Assembly: GCA_018401935.1 (NCBI GenBank)
Contig: JAGYJQ010000002.1
Location: forward strand, 1 to 64,000
Source: Balneolaceae bacterium
GTDB lineage: Bacteria; Bacteroidota; Rhodothermia; Balneolales; Balneolaceae
DNA: 64,000 nt
Reading direction: 5' to 3'
In this document: positions 18,373-27,156 of the stretch, one piece after another
Position numbering within the stretch: the stretch's first letter is position 1
Layout: each line of letters starts with the position of its first letter
Notes under the pieces: generated by a model
Database searches by the model: none
What the model saw: the letters and a program-made list of their open reading frames with translations, nothing else
What the model was told of the DNA's origin: nothing
Translations under genes and position numbers: made by a program

Positions 18373-18612
18373 TTAAGCGAGTTTTTCTTGAATATACTTA
18401 ACTGCATCACCAACTGTAGCAATGGTTTCAGCATCTTCATCGGGAATACTAAGATCGAAATCTTTTTCGAATTCCATAATTAATTCTACAGTATCAAGAG
18501 AATCTGCACCTAAATCATTGGTGAAGTTTGCCTCAGCAACTACTTCTGATTCGTCTACACCTAATTTATCGATGATGATTTCTTTTACTTTTGATTCTAC
18601 ATCTTGTGACAT
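18373..18612 (-). CDS. acpP: Acyl carrier protein
   Basis: This acidic 79-residue protein has the phosphopantetheine attachment motif [10 protein letters not shown] (Ser38). It shuttles acyl intermediates for FabD, FabF, FabG and FabH, encoded on either side, and for PlsX. The 91-base gap to fabG upstream is the widest inside the fab cluster, so acpP may have its own promoter for high expression, but I cannot place one. Confidence 0.98.
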   Translation of the reverse strand: MSQDVESKVKEIIIDKLGVDESEVVAEANFTNDLGADSLDTVELIMEFEKDFDLSIPDEDAETIATVGDAVKYIQEKLA

Positions 18613-18703
18613 AATGAGTCCTATATTTTAATGGTAGTTAGTAATTTACTAATTTAAGAAACTTAATAATATCTTGCACATAAATAGCTTATAAGAAAGA
18701 AGC

Positions 18704-19462
18704 CTATATGGCCATGCCTCCGTCTACTCGAATAACCTCTCCTGTTATATAGCTACTAAGGTCGGAAGCAAGGAATAAACAAGCAGCAGCTACCTCGTCT
18801 ACATTTCCGGCTCGACCTAGCGGTGTAGCTTCTTTTATTCCTTCCAACACTTTTTCATCAAGTGCGTCCGTCATATCCGTTAGTATGTATCCTGGAGCAA
18901 CAACATTTGCTCGAACATTCCTAGAAGCTAGTTCCTTGGCATATGATTTAGTGAATCCAACCAAACCAGCTTTTGATGCTGCATAATTACTTTGGCCTGC
19001 ATTCCCTGTTAGTCCAACAATAGAGCCCATATTGATAATAGAACCCCCACGATTTTTCATCATAGGTCTAGCTACGGCTTTAGAGTAGTTGAAAATTCCT
19101 TTTAAATTCGTTTCAATAACTTGATCCCACTGGTCTTCTGTCATTCTGAGAATCAATCCATCTTTTGTAATACCAGCGTTATTAACAAGAATATCAATTT
19201 TACCCCATTTTTGCACAACTTCATCTATTACTTCATTCGCTCTATTAAAATCTGATGAGTTTGCTTGTATATGAAAAGCCTCGGAACCAAGTCCATTAAT
19301 CTCTTTTGTAACTTGCTCAGCTGCGCTAGAAGAATTAGCATAGGTAATGGCTACTTTCGCTCCTTTAGATGCAAATGCCAACGCTATAGCTTTTCCAATC
19401 CCTCTGCTACCCCCTGTGATAAGAGCAATTTTTCCTGTTAAATCTAAATTATAATCTGACAT
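18704..19462 (-). CDS. fabG: 3-oxoacyl-ACP reductase
   Basis: The 252-residue short-chain dehydrogenase starts MSDYNLDLTGKIALITGG. It has the NADP-binding TGGSRGIG, the NNAGIT motif, the catalytic Ser-Tyr-Lys (IINMGSIVG and YAASKAG) and a C-terminal ITGEVIRVDGGMAI. The open frame runs on to 19543, but that 27-residue extension lies entirely inside fabD and lacks family similarity. The ATG at 19462 is one base after the fabD stop and is the clear choice. It reduces beta-ketoacyl-ACP in fatty-acid elongation. Confidence 0.97.
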   Translation of the reverse strand: MSDYNLDLTGKIALITGGSRGIGKAIALAFASKGAKVAITYANSSSAAEQVTKEINGLGSEAFHIQANSSDFNRANEVIDEVVQKWGKIDILVNNAGITKDGLILRMTEDQWDQVIETNLKGIFNYSKAVARPMMKNRGGSIINMGSIVGLTGNAGQSNYAASKAGLVGFTKSYAKELASRNVRANVVAPGYILTDMTDALDEKVLEGIKEATPLGRAGNVDEVAAACLFLASDLSSYITGEVIRVDGGMAI

Positions 19463-19463
19463 A

Positions 19464-20348
19464 TTATTGTATTCCACTAAATTGTAATGAGCGGTCAATC
19501 CGTTTGACCAATCCCTGAAGTACTTTACCCGGACCAATCTCAACTACTTCTTTGACCCCATCCATCACCATTTGCTCAATGGTTTGGGTCCATAGAACAG
19601 GCTTTAATAACTGTTGTAGCACGTTATTTTTTAGTTCTTCTGCTAACTGCGATGGCGCTGCATTAACATTTGAGTAAACAGGAACATTCGCATCGGCAAA
19701 CGGAACCGTGTCAAGACTAAGCCTAAATTCATCATATGCTGTCTGCATTAAGGACGAATGAAAAGCACCGCTAACAGGTAAGAGTTTTGCTAACTTAGCT
19801 CCATGCTCTTTGGATACGTTTAATACTGATTCAACAGCATTTACATGTCCTGATATAACAATTTGCCCTTTTGAATTGTAATTCGCAGGTACCACCGTTT
19901 CATTTGATTCATCGGATATATTTTTACATATCTGAGCCACTAAATCATCCTCAAGCCCAATGACGGCACCCATAGCTCCACTACTACGCTCACCGGCAGC
20001 TTGCATTAATTGCCCACGAAGTCGAACCAACTTTAATCCCTCTTCAAAAGATAAAACCCCAGCCGCTGTAAGCGCAGAAAATTCACCCAGGGAATGGCCC
20101 GCTACACAATCAGGTGTGATATCAATAGTTTGATATACTGCCATGGAGTGTACAAAAAGTGCAGGTTGTGTATATTCTGTTTGTTTTAAGCTTTCTTCAG
20201 GGCCTTCAAACATAATATTGGAAATTGAAAACCCAAGGATTTCATCTGCTTCATCAATAATCTTTTTGGCCTCAGGTTCGGAGTGATACCGTTCGACAGC
20301 CATTCCCACAAATTGAGAGCCCTGACCGGGAAACACCATTGCTTTCAC
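19464..20348 (-). CDS. fabD: Malonyl-CoA:ACP transacylase
   Basis: The 294-residue protein has the family start VFPGQGSQFVGM, the nucleophile GHSLGEFSAL (Ser86), the conserved GLEDD region and the catalytic His in VSGAFHSSLM. It loads malonate onto ACP for FabH and FabF. Its start overlaps the last base of fabH and its stop is one base before fabG, so translation is probably coupled. Confidence 0.97.
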   Translation of the reverse strand: MKAMVFPGQGSQFVGMAVERYHSEPEAKKIIDEADEILGFSISNIMFEGPEESLKQTEYTQPALFVHSMAVYQTIDITPDCVAGHSLGEFSALTAAGVLSFEEGLKLVRLRGQLMQAAGERSSGAMGAVIGLEDDLVAQICKNISDESNETVVPANYNSKGQIVISGHVNAVESVLNVSKEHGAKLAKLLPVSGAFHSSLMQTAYDEFRLSLDTVPFADANVPVYSNVNAAPSQLAEELKNNVLQQLLKPVLWTQTIEQMVMDGVKEVVEIGPGKVLQGLVKRIDRSLQFSGIQ

Positions 20349-21340
20349 TATTTACCTCCCCATGTTAGGTATACAGCTCCCCAGGTAAAGCCACCACCGA
20401 AAGCAGTCAAAATAATCGATTCGCCATTTTTCAACTGGTCTTTCCAATCATAAAGGCAAAGTGGAATAGTAGCGCCTGTAGTGTTTCCATAACGCTCAAT
20501 GTTTATCATAACTTTATCCATGCCTAAACCCATTCTACGAGCAGTAGCATCGATTATGCGCAAATTTGCCTGATGTGGCACAAGCCACGCAACATCATCG
20601 GCATGTAGATTGTTACGCTCCATAATTTCCGCTGATACATCTGCCATTCCTACAGTAGCTTTTTTAAACACCGCCTTACCATCTTGCTTTATGTAATGCA
20701 TGTGCTGGGCAACCGTTTCCTGAGAAGCTGGGTATCGACTACCGCCCCCTTTTTGAACTAAATGACAATTAGTATCACCTTCGCTGTAATGAATAGAATC
20801 AATAATGCCCGTACCGTCGGTAGAGGGTTGTAACAGAACAGCTCCTGCACCATCCCCAAAAAGAATACAAGTAGTACGATCGGTATAATCAATAATTGAT
20901 GACATTTTATCTGCCCCGATGACCAAAACATTTTTGTAGCGCCCACTTTCAATAAATGTTGCGCCAGTGGTCAATGCATATATAAAGCCTGAACAAGCCG
21001 CTGATAGATCAAAAGCGAATGCATTAGTGGCACCTATAGCTTCTTGAACCAAACATGCGGTTGAGGGAAATATATAGTCAGGAGTTACCGTAGCTACGAT
21101 GATTACATCTATCTGCTCAGGACTAACACCAGCAGATTCAAGCGCTTCTTTGGCTGCATTAGCTGCCATGTAAGAGGTAGCTTTTTCAGGATCTTTTAAT
21201 ATTCTTCGTTCTTTTATACCCGTTCTGGTACGAATCCACTCATCATTGGTCTCTACAAGTTTCTCTAAATCAAGATTGGTTAGACGATCATCAGGTATAT
21301 AATGTCCGACTGATGTGATTGTAGCTCTAATTTGTTCCAT
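20348..21340 (-). CDS. fabH: Beta-ketoacyl-ACP synthase III
   Basis: The 330-residue KAS III starts fatty-acid synthesis by condensing an acyl-CoA primer with malonyl-ACP. Cys116 lies in DLSAACSGFIYAL. The His and Asn of the triad appear in LVPHQANLRI and ERYGNTTGATIP, and the C-terminus GGGFTWGA is typical. It follows plsX by 11 bases and overlaps fabD by one base. Primer specificity (straight or branched) cannot be read from sequence alone. Confidence 0.97.
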   Translation of the reverse strand: MEQIRATITSVGHYIPDDRLTNLDLEKLVETNDEWIRTRTGIKERRILKDPEKATSYMAANAAKEALESAGVSPEQIDVIIVATVTPDYIFPSTACLVQEAIGATNAFAFDLSAACSGFIYALTTGATFIESGRYKNVLVIGADKMSSIIDYTDRTTCILFGDGAGAVLLQPSTDGTGIIDSIHYSEGDTNCHLVQKGGGSRYPASQETVAQHMHYIKQDGKAVFKKATVGMADVSAEIMERNNLHADDVAWLVPHQANLRIIDATARRMGLGMDKVMINIERYGNTTGATIPLCLYDWKDQLKNGESIILTAFGGGFTWGAVYLTWGGK

Positions 21341-21351
21341 TAAGGATGTAG

Positions 21352-22335
21352 TTAATTTATTGAAGCGATTATTTTATCATTGATAGAATGCTCGACGCAA
21401 TCCATCGCCACCTTAATCATATTCTTTATTGCGGTTGGGCTACTTCCACCATGCCCAACAACACTCGTTCCATTGACCCCTAAGAAGGGCAAGCCACCTA
21501 CTCGTTCATAGTCAAATGGAGCTAGTGATTCAGACAATACCTGCTGGACAAATCTCATCATTTCGGGAGTGCCTGTAGATTGCTTTAGCTTTTGGCCTAC
21601 CAGCGTTCTTAGAATGCCTGGAATAGACTCACCTAACTTGAGAACCACATTTCCAATAAAACCATCTGTAATAAATATATCCGCTTTAGGTACAAGTATA
21701 TCTCTTCCTTCTACGTTGCCTATAAAAGATGGTATTTGCTGGAGTACCCCATATATTTCCTTTAGTAGCTCCGTTCCCTTTCCTTCTTCTTCACCCACAT
21801 TTAACAATCCGACCCTTGGATTCTCAATACCCATAATCTCTTTAGCATAGACTTGCCCCATGAAAGCGAATTGAAGGGCCATTTCGGGTTTTATTTCCAG
21901 ATTTGCCCCTGCATCAATAATCAAACGAAAGCCTTCAAGAGATGGATAATACGTGGCTATGGTTGGGCGTGAAATACCTTCCAATTTACCTAAAATAAAC
22001 ATTGAAGCAGCCAGCAGAGCCCCTGTATTACCGGCACTAACAAAACCGTGACAAAGGCCCTGTTTGTGCATTGCTAACCCCTTAGATATAGAAGAATTTG
22101 GCTTTTGTTTGAGAGCTGTTGACGCAGAATCGGTCATTTCAACTATTTCTGGAGAATCAATAACCTTGAGTCTATTTTGATCAAAAGAATGCTTACTAAG
22201 TTCATGTTGAATGAGCTTTTCAGGTCCTATTAATAAAATAGTAAGTTGGTCATATTCTTTAATAGCCTCTAAAGCACCCAAAACAGGGTTCTTAGGGTAA
22301 TGATCTCCACCAGCCGCGTCTACAGCTATTATCAT
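21352..22335 (-). CDS. plsX: Phosphate acyltransferase PlsX
   Basis: The 327-residue protein starts with IIAVDAAGGDHYPKN and contains the conserved SAGNTGALLAAS and DAGANLE motifs. PlsX converts acyl-ACP to acyl-phosphate, which PlsY uses to acylate glycerol-3-phosphate, so it links the fab enzymes to phospholipid synthesis. It lies between rpmF and fabH with gaps of about 10 bases on each side, the classic rpmF-plsX-fabH order. Confidence 0.97.
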   Translation of the reverse strand: MIIAVDAAGGDHYPKNPVLGALEAIKEYDQLTILLIGPEKLIQHELSKHSFDQNRLKVIDSPEIVEMTDSASTALKQKPNSSISKGLAMHKQGLCHGFVSAGNTGALLAASMFILGKLEGISRPTIATYYPSLEGFRLIIDAGANLEIKPEMALQFAFMGQVYAKEIMGIENPRVGLLNVGEEEGKGTELLKEIYGVLQQIPSFIGNVEGRDILVPKADIFITDGFIGNVVLKLGESIPGILRTLVGQKLKQSTGTPEMMRFVQQVLSESLAPFDYERVGGLPFLGVNGTSVVGHGGSSPTAIKNMIKVAMDCVEHSINDKIIASIN

Positions 22336-22345
22336 AATAGACGTA

Positions 22346-22525
22346 TTAGTTGGTTATACTAATAACTTGTCTTCCTCGATAATAACCACACTCTGGGCAT
22401 GCATTGTGATACTTATGAAAAGCTCCACAGTTTGAACATTTTGCCAAAGTGACTTCGGAAATTGCGTGGTGCGCTCTTCTTTTATCTCTTCTGGCTTTGG
22501 AAATTTTTCGTTTTGGATGTGCCAT
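22346..22525 (-). CDS. rpmF: 50S ribosomal protein L32
   Basis: My own translation gives a 59-residue protein starting MAHPKRKISKARRDKRRAHH. A zinc ribbon follows with CSNCG (Cys30, Cys33) and CPECG (Cys43, Cys46). The basic N-terminus, the zinc knuckle pair and the position between yceD and plsX identify L32 securely. Four intact cysteines indicate the zinc-binding form. Confidence 0.97.
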   Translation of the reverse strand: MAHPKRKISKARRDKRRAHHAISEVTLAKCSNCGAFHKYHNACPECGYYRGRQVISITN

Positions 22526-22542
22526 TCTAGTAGATTGTTATA

Positions 22543-23043
22543 TTAATTTTTTAAGTTTTTTAAGGCTTCCCATCTTGGATCGACTGTATCGTCATTCTCA
22601 ATAAATGAACCAAATTGCTCATTTAATAATTCTGTTGGATTTCCGTTTTCGTCCAAATATCGTGGGTGAATTCTTTTTGGTGGTAATGATAATAACAACA
22701 TGTCTCGAACATCTTGGTCAAATTCAAGGGTTTGTTGATGCTGCTCTAATCGTTTAAACGACGAGTTCAAATCATACTCTTCTTCTTTTAGACCTTCTTT
22801 ATATATGATATCCAACTCGCGTTGCATTTTGTATTGAAATATGTCAAGAGAGCGATCACACTGTAATTCCAAGATTGAAACAACCATCGATTTGATATGA
22901 ATCATGTGATCACTTCTATCTATATCTAGATGCAGACTACCTTCTAACACAGTAATATCCTCGGATTCTAAAAAATCCTGAGGAATCGTAAGAGTCCTTT
23001 GACTCTTTGATAATGGTATTTCAAAGGTATTGAGCTTCAACAT
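22543..23043 (-). CDS. YceD/DUF177 family protein
   Basis: The predicted 166-residue acidic protein lies 17 bases upstream of rpmF, the near-universal position of the DUF177/YceD family. The C-terminal part has the family-like RDMLLLSLPPKRIHP and DPRWEALKNLKN. Plant and bacterial relatives are linked to 23S rRNA processing or accumulation. The cysteine pair sometimes seen in YceD is absent here. The open frame reaches 23058, but the ATG at 23043 (MLKLNTFEIPLSK) fits the family start better. Confidence 0.85.
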   Translation of the reverse strand: MLKLNTFEIPLSKSQRTLTIPQDFLESEDITVLEGSLHLDIDRSDHMIHIKSMVVSILELQCDRSLDIFQYKMQRELDIIYKEGLKEEEYDLNSSFKRLEQHQQTLEFDQDVRDMLLLSLPPKRIHPRYLDENGNPTELLNEQFGSFIENDDTVDPRWEALKNLKN

Positions 23044-23094
23044 AACTAAACAAATCAATCCTTATAAGATAAGGATATTAGATGTGGAGTACAA

Positions 23095-23730
23095 TCAATT
23101 AAACAATCCGTACAATCTTTGTTCTATGAGGCCAATTATACTACCTAAATCTTCCTTATCATTCACAAAATCTAAGTCATCGGTATCAATAATAAGTTTT
23201 TCGTGTGGATATCTCCCGATCCAATCTTCATATAAATTATTTAATCTTTCTAAATAGTCTATTCGAATCGAATTTTCGTACTCCCTACCCCTTTGTTGAA
23301 TTTGCCGGACAAGAGTAGGCACTTGAGCTCTCAAATAAATTAACAAATCAGGAGGGCGCAAATAATAACTCATTTCATGAAAGAGAGCTTCATAGTTATT
23401 AAAATCTCGATCACTCATTAAATTCATTTGGTGTAAATTTTTAGCGAAAATCTCCACATCTTCGTAAATGGTTCTATCTTGAATAAGATTAATCTCTTTT
23501 TGTAGCATATCTTTCTGATGCCTAAAGCGACTCGATAGAAAATAGATTTGAAGATTAAAACTCCATCGTAGCATATCTTCATAAAAATCTGCAAGGTAGG
23601 GATTATCATCCACTGATTCATAGAAGGCTTTCCAACCAAAATGTTGAGCTAGCAAACCTGTTAGTGAAGATTTACCTGCTCCAATATTTCCAGCAATGGC
23701 GATATACTGATGTTTCTTTTGCTCTAACAC
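23095..23730 (-). CDS. Deoxynucleoside kinase (dAK/dGK-like)
   Basis: The 211-residue protein has a P-loop IAGNIGAGKSSLTGLLAQ (GNIGAGKS, residues 14-21), the DRTIYEDVEIFAKNL motif and a lid-like RQIQQRGREYENSIR. These fit the deoxyadenosine/deoxyguanosine kinase family, which salvages deoxynucleosides to dNMPs with ATP. The specific base cannot be assigned. It lies 11 bases after pgi in the glycolysis-to-lipid gene train. With thyA, folA and the nearby HD phosphohydrolase it makes this region rich in deoxynucleotide metabolism. Confidence 0.9.
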   Translation of the reverse strand: MLEQKKHQYIAIAGNIGAGKSSLTGLLAQHFGWKAFYESVDDNPYLADFYEDMLRWSFNLQIYFLSSRFRHQKDMLQKEINLIQDRTIYEDVEIFAKNLHQMNLMSDRDFNNYEALFHEMSYYLRPPDLLIYLRAQVPTLVRQIQQRGREYENSIRIDYLERLNNLYEDWIGRYPHEKLIIDTDDLDFVNDKEDLGSIIGLIEQRLYGLFN

Positions 23731-23741
23731 TATTTACTATA

Positions 23742-25025
23742 TTATTTACCCAACAGTCGATACATAGCTTTTTTGTAATCTTCGACCCCTGGTTGATTAA
23801 ATGGATTAACGCCTAAACTATAGACAAAAACACCGGTTAATATCTCATAAAAATAAATAAGTGCTCCTATAGATTTAGCACTTAATTCTGGTAAATGAAT
23901 GGTCACTATGGGTACTTGCCCTTCACAGTGAGCTTCAATGGTACCCATCCTTGCTTTGGAATTAATGGAATGAAAGGAATCCCCCTCCAAATAATCTAAG
24001 CCATCCCCAAAGGCAAGACCTGTAGGTACAGTTAAATGAGCATCTACCTTATCAACCACTAAAAATGTTTCGAGTAAAGAGCGCGTACCGTCTTGAATAA
24101 ATTGTCCCAAGCTGTGCAAATCTGTTGAAAAACCGGCTACCGTTGGGAATATCCCCTTCCCATCCTTGCCTTCACTCTCACCTAATAGCTGTTGTATCCA
24201 CCCCCCAAAGGACAGTAATTCGGGCTCAAATGAAGCGAAAATATCGATGGTTATACCCTTGGTATGTAGTGCATTTCTAAGTGCGGCATATTCCACAATT
24301 ACATCTGCATCGTCTTCCAAAGCTTGATAGCTACTCACGGCACCTTCAAATAAAGCCTCAATTGATATACCAGCCACTGCGATGGGTAGTAAACCAACCG
24401 GAGTCAACACTGAAAATCTACCGCCAACGTCCGAAGGAATAATGAATTTTTGGTATCCTTCTTGATCGATGACTTCATTCAGTACTCCGCCTGTCTCACT
24501 CGTAGTACAAATAATTCGATTGGACGCATCCTCAAATTCTTCGTGAATGAACTTTCTCAATACCCGAAACGATAATGCCGTTTCGAGCGTAGATCCAGAT
24601 TTAGAAATTACATTTAGAACAACACTTTTCTTCGAACCATCCGCTTTAGGTGTTTTTAGGTAGGCTAACAGATCATTTAAATAAGCACCACTCATATGGT
24701 GACCTGCAAACAGGATTTCTGGCCCTTTGGCCGTAAAAGCAGGAGTTAACGCATCGATCACAGCTTTAGCCCCTAAATAAGACCCACCTATACCACAAAC
24801 GATAAACACATCAGCCGAGGTGTGTATTTCTTTACCGAGTCGAGTAATGTGATCTATGAGTTCTGAGTTAGGGTTTGCCAATAAATCACGCCAACCCAAC
24901 CACTCAGAACCAGGGCCTGTTCTTTGACGTAAGTCGTCCAATCCTTTTGTAGCAAGAGTATGCGCATGAATGTATTCTTGATCGGTTAAAAACTTCCTTG
25001 CTCTACTAATATCTGCTTTAATCAT
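23742..25025 (-). CDS. pgi: Glucose-6-phosphate isomerase
   Basis: The 427-residue protein belongs to the shorter Bacillus/Thermotoga-like PGI type. It has the sugar-binding GIGGSYLGAKAVIDAL, the PGI signature region GGRFSVLTPVGLLP, and a C-terminal NPFNQPGVEDYKKAMYRLL with the conserved Lys. It interconverts glucose-6-phosphate and fructose-6-phosphate. It starts two bases after pfkA, so two consecutive glycolytic steps share a transcript. Confidence 0.96.
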   Translation of the reverse strand: MIKADISRARKFLTDQEYIHAHTLATKGLDDLRQRTGPGSEWLGWRDLLANPNSELIDHITRLGKEIHTSADVFIVCGIGGSYLGAKAVIDALTPAFTAKGPEILFAGHHMSGAYLNDLLAYLKTPKADGSKKSVVLNVISKSGSTLETALSFRVLRKFIHEEFEDASNRIICTTSETGGVLNEVIDQEGYQKFIIPSDVGGRFSVLTPVGLLPIAVAGISIEALFEGAVSSYQALEDDADVIVEYAALRNALHTKGITIDIFASFEPELLSFGGWIQQLLGESEGKDGKGIFPTVAGFSTDLHSLGQFIQDGTRSLLETFLVVDKVDAHLTVPTGLAFGDGLDYLEGDSFHSINSKARMGTIEAHCEGQVPIVTIHLPELSAKSIGALIYFYEILTGVFVYSLGVNPFNQPGVEDYKKAMYRLLGK

Positions 25026-25027
25026 AA

Positions 25028-26011
25028 TTACCTTAACATTGTTGCTAGTTCAATTAACCCATAATCAAGACCTTTCTTTTTGGCGACTGCTACCCTTAGC
25101 GGGGTAATCTTTAATGCATTATTCACCACTCCAACCATCACTTCATTATGACCTTCCATCAAAACTTTTACGGCAGAAGCGCCCAGCCTGCTTGCCAAGA
25201 CTCTATCACGAGCAGATGGAGACCCGCCTCGTTGTATATGACCTAAAATACACACACGCAAATCATATTTGGCAAAATCATCTTTAATCTTTTCGGCTAA
25301 CTTTAACGCTCCTCCCGTTTCATCACCCTCGGCTACTACCACTAGAGAAGAACGTTTCTGTTCCTTTAACATATCTTTGAGCTGCGACTTTATATCACTG
25401 ATTGATGTAAGCTCTTCTGGTAGCAAAGAAAGCTCCGCTCCTACCGCAATCCCTGTTTCAAGTGCGATGAATCCCGCATCTCTTCCCATCACTTCAACCA
25501 AAAACATTCGTTCATGAGCATCGGCCGTGTCTCGAATCTTATCAATGGCTTCAATAGCTGTGTTTAAAGCGGTATCATAGCCTATAGTTTCGTCTGTACC
25601 GATAATGTCATTATCAATGGTTGCAGGTATACCAATTACCCGAACATTATGCTCTTTGCTAAGTAAGTTAGCTCCAGTAAAAGTACCATCTCCACCGATG
25701 ACGACCAGGGCATCAATACCTTTGTTTTTCAAATTCAATGCAGCCTGGGCACGACCTTCATCTGTTCTAAATTCTTGCGAACGTGCCGATTTAAGAATGG
25801 TTCCACCGCGCTGAATAATATTAGACACCTTCTCGGAATCTAACTCGACAAACTTATCTTCAATTAACCCTTGGTACCCTCTATAAATACCCCATACTGT
25901 AAGGTTATATCTGCTTGCTCCTCGCACAACCGCACGTAAAGCGGCATTCATTCCAGGGGAATCTCCCCCACTAGTCATAACTGCTATTGTTGATATCTCC
26001 GTATCCATCAT
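25028..26011 (-). CDS. pfkA: 6-phosphofructokinase
   Basis: The 327-residue PFK has TSGGDSPGMNAALRAVVR, the nucleotide site IGGDGTFTGA (106-110) and the catalytic PATIDNDIIGTD (129-140). Gly in GGDGT fits an ATP-dependent enzyme, since PPi-dependent enzymes carry Asp there. The next specificity position, usually Gly in ATP-PFKs and Lys in PPi-PFKs, is Ala130, which is unusual, so ATP use is likely but not certain. It is the first gene of the long minus-strand train and is divergent from the polyprenyl synthase gene. Confidence 0.95.
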   Translation of the reverse strand: MMDTEISTIAVMTSGGDSPGMNAALRAVVRGASRYNLTVWGIYRGYQGLIEDKFVELDSEKVSNIIQRGGTILKSARSQEFRTDEGRAQAALNLKNKGIDALVVIGGDGTFTGANLLSKEHNVRVIGIPATIDNDIIGTDETIGYDTALNTAIEAIDKIRDTADAHERMFLVEVMGRDAGFIALETGIAVGAELSLLPEELTSISDIKSQLKDMLKEQKRSSLVVVAEGDETGGALKLAEKIKDDFAKYDLRVCILGHIQRGGSPSARDRVLASRLGASAVKVLMEGHNEVMVGVVNNALKITPLRVAVAKKKGLDYGLIELATMLR

Positions 26012-26170
26012 GATGGTTCTAACTTCTATTGAGTGATTTATTGAGTGAAAAATCGTAGTACCTCAATAATTTACAGACATTATGCCTACATTTGAGGTAT
26101 CCAAGTTTACAAAAAATTGTTCACTTTTGGGCTATTCATCTAAAACTTAAAACTAAGATTATTTTATACC
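26012..26170. promoter_or_regulatory. Divergent promoter region of pfkA and polyprenyl synthase
   Basis: The 159-base gap contains a tandem direct repeat of ATTGAGTGA (26028-26036 and 26040-26048, 12-base period). It also contains a spaced inverted repeat TACCTCAA (26059-26066) and TTGAGGTA (26092-26099), with centres 33 bases apart. No promoter boxes stand out. The repeats could be regulator binding sites but have no known match that I can name. Confidence 0.4.
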
Positions 26171-27145
26171 TTGGATATTAAGCTATCTGATATTACCAAC
26201 AGCATTGAAAACGAGTTAATCGAGTTCAGGGCGTTCTTTAAAAAGACCATCAAATCAGATGTCCCACTGTTAGATACGTTAACGAGATACCTAATTAAGC
26301 AGAAAGGTAAAGAAGTTCGCCCCATTCTGGTTTTTCTAAGTGCACAATTGTTTGGGAACATAAACCATCGAAGTATGGTGGCTGCAACAATGATTGAGTT
26401 GCTACATACGGCAACTTTACTCCATGACGATGTGGTTGATAAGGCGCACTCCAGAAGAGGCTTTGTGAGCATACATAATATATGGAATAATAAAGCTGCT
26501 ATACTGCTGGGTGACTTCTTACTATCAAAAGGATTGTTAATTGCACTGGAAAATAAAGAACATACCTTACTAGAAGTACAATCCAGAGCGGTTCAAAAGA
26601 TGAGTGAAGGCGAATTAAGGCAACTGAAGACTGCCGGTTTGTTTAACATGACCGAAGAACGTTATTATCAAATTATTGAGGAAAAAACAGCCAGTCTTAT
26701 CGCTACCTGTTGCGAATGCGGCGCTGTTTCAACCTCAGACGACCCCGAAATGCACACCAAAATGTACGATATAGGTAAAAATATTGGTATGGCTTTTCAA
26801 ATAAAGGATGACTTACTTGACTATTCAGATAACGAAATTGGTAAGCCCAAACGAAATGACATTGTAGAGCGCAAAGTTACGCTTCCTTTTATAAAGGCGT
26901 TACAATATGCTAACCAATCAGAGGTTCGGCAGTATAAAAAGCTGATGAAAAAAAGAAAAAAAAGCAGCTCAGAGGTTCAACAAATTGTTGATTTTGTATC
27001 CATGAACCAAGGTATTTCACAAGCCGAAGTAATTATGTTGGATTATGCAACAAAAGCCAAAAACGATTTACGTGAAATAGCATCACCTACCACTGCGAGT
27101 CCACTACTACAACTTATTGATTTTATCACCCACCGTTCTAAGTAA
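26171..27145 (+). CDS. Polyprenyl diphosphate synthase
   Basis: The 324-residue trans-isoprenyl synthase carries both Asp-rich motifs, LLHDDVVDKAHSRRG (first Asp at 86) and IKDDLLDYSDNEIGKP (near 217), plus the GKEVRPIL substrate-binding motif. Such enzymes build the long isoprenoid tail of menaquinone or related lipids. Chain length is set by the residues before the first Asp motif, here ELLHTATLLHDD, with small residues compatible with a long chain. The frame begins with TTG. No ATG occurs before residue 69, well inside the fold, so the TTG start is well supported. Confidence 0.93.
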   Translation: MDIKLSDITNSIENELIEFRAFFKKTIKSDVPLLDTLTRYLIKQKGKEVRPILVFLSAQLFGNINHRSMVAATMIELLHTATLLHDDVVDKAHSRRGFVSIHNIWNNKAAILLGDFLLSKGLLIALENKEHTLLEVQSRAVQKMSEGELRQLKTAGLFNMTEERYYQIIEEKTASLIATCCECGAVSTSDDPEMHTKMYDIGKNIGMAFQIKDDLLDYSDNEIGKPKRNDIVERKVTLPFIKALQYANQSEVRQYKKLMKKRKKSSSEVQQIVDFVSMNQGISQAEVIMLDYATKAKNDLREIASPTTASPLLQLIDFITHRSK

Positions 27146-27156
27146 CCACTTAGTCT

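Noticed and set aside
19463-19543. An N-terminal extension of FabG
   Set aside because: The extra 27 codons lie within fabD in another frame and do not resemble the family; the ATG at 19462 is the normal start.
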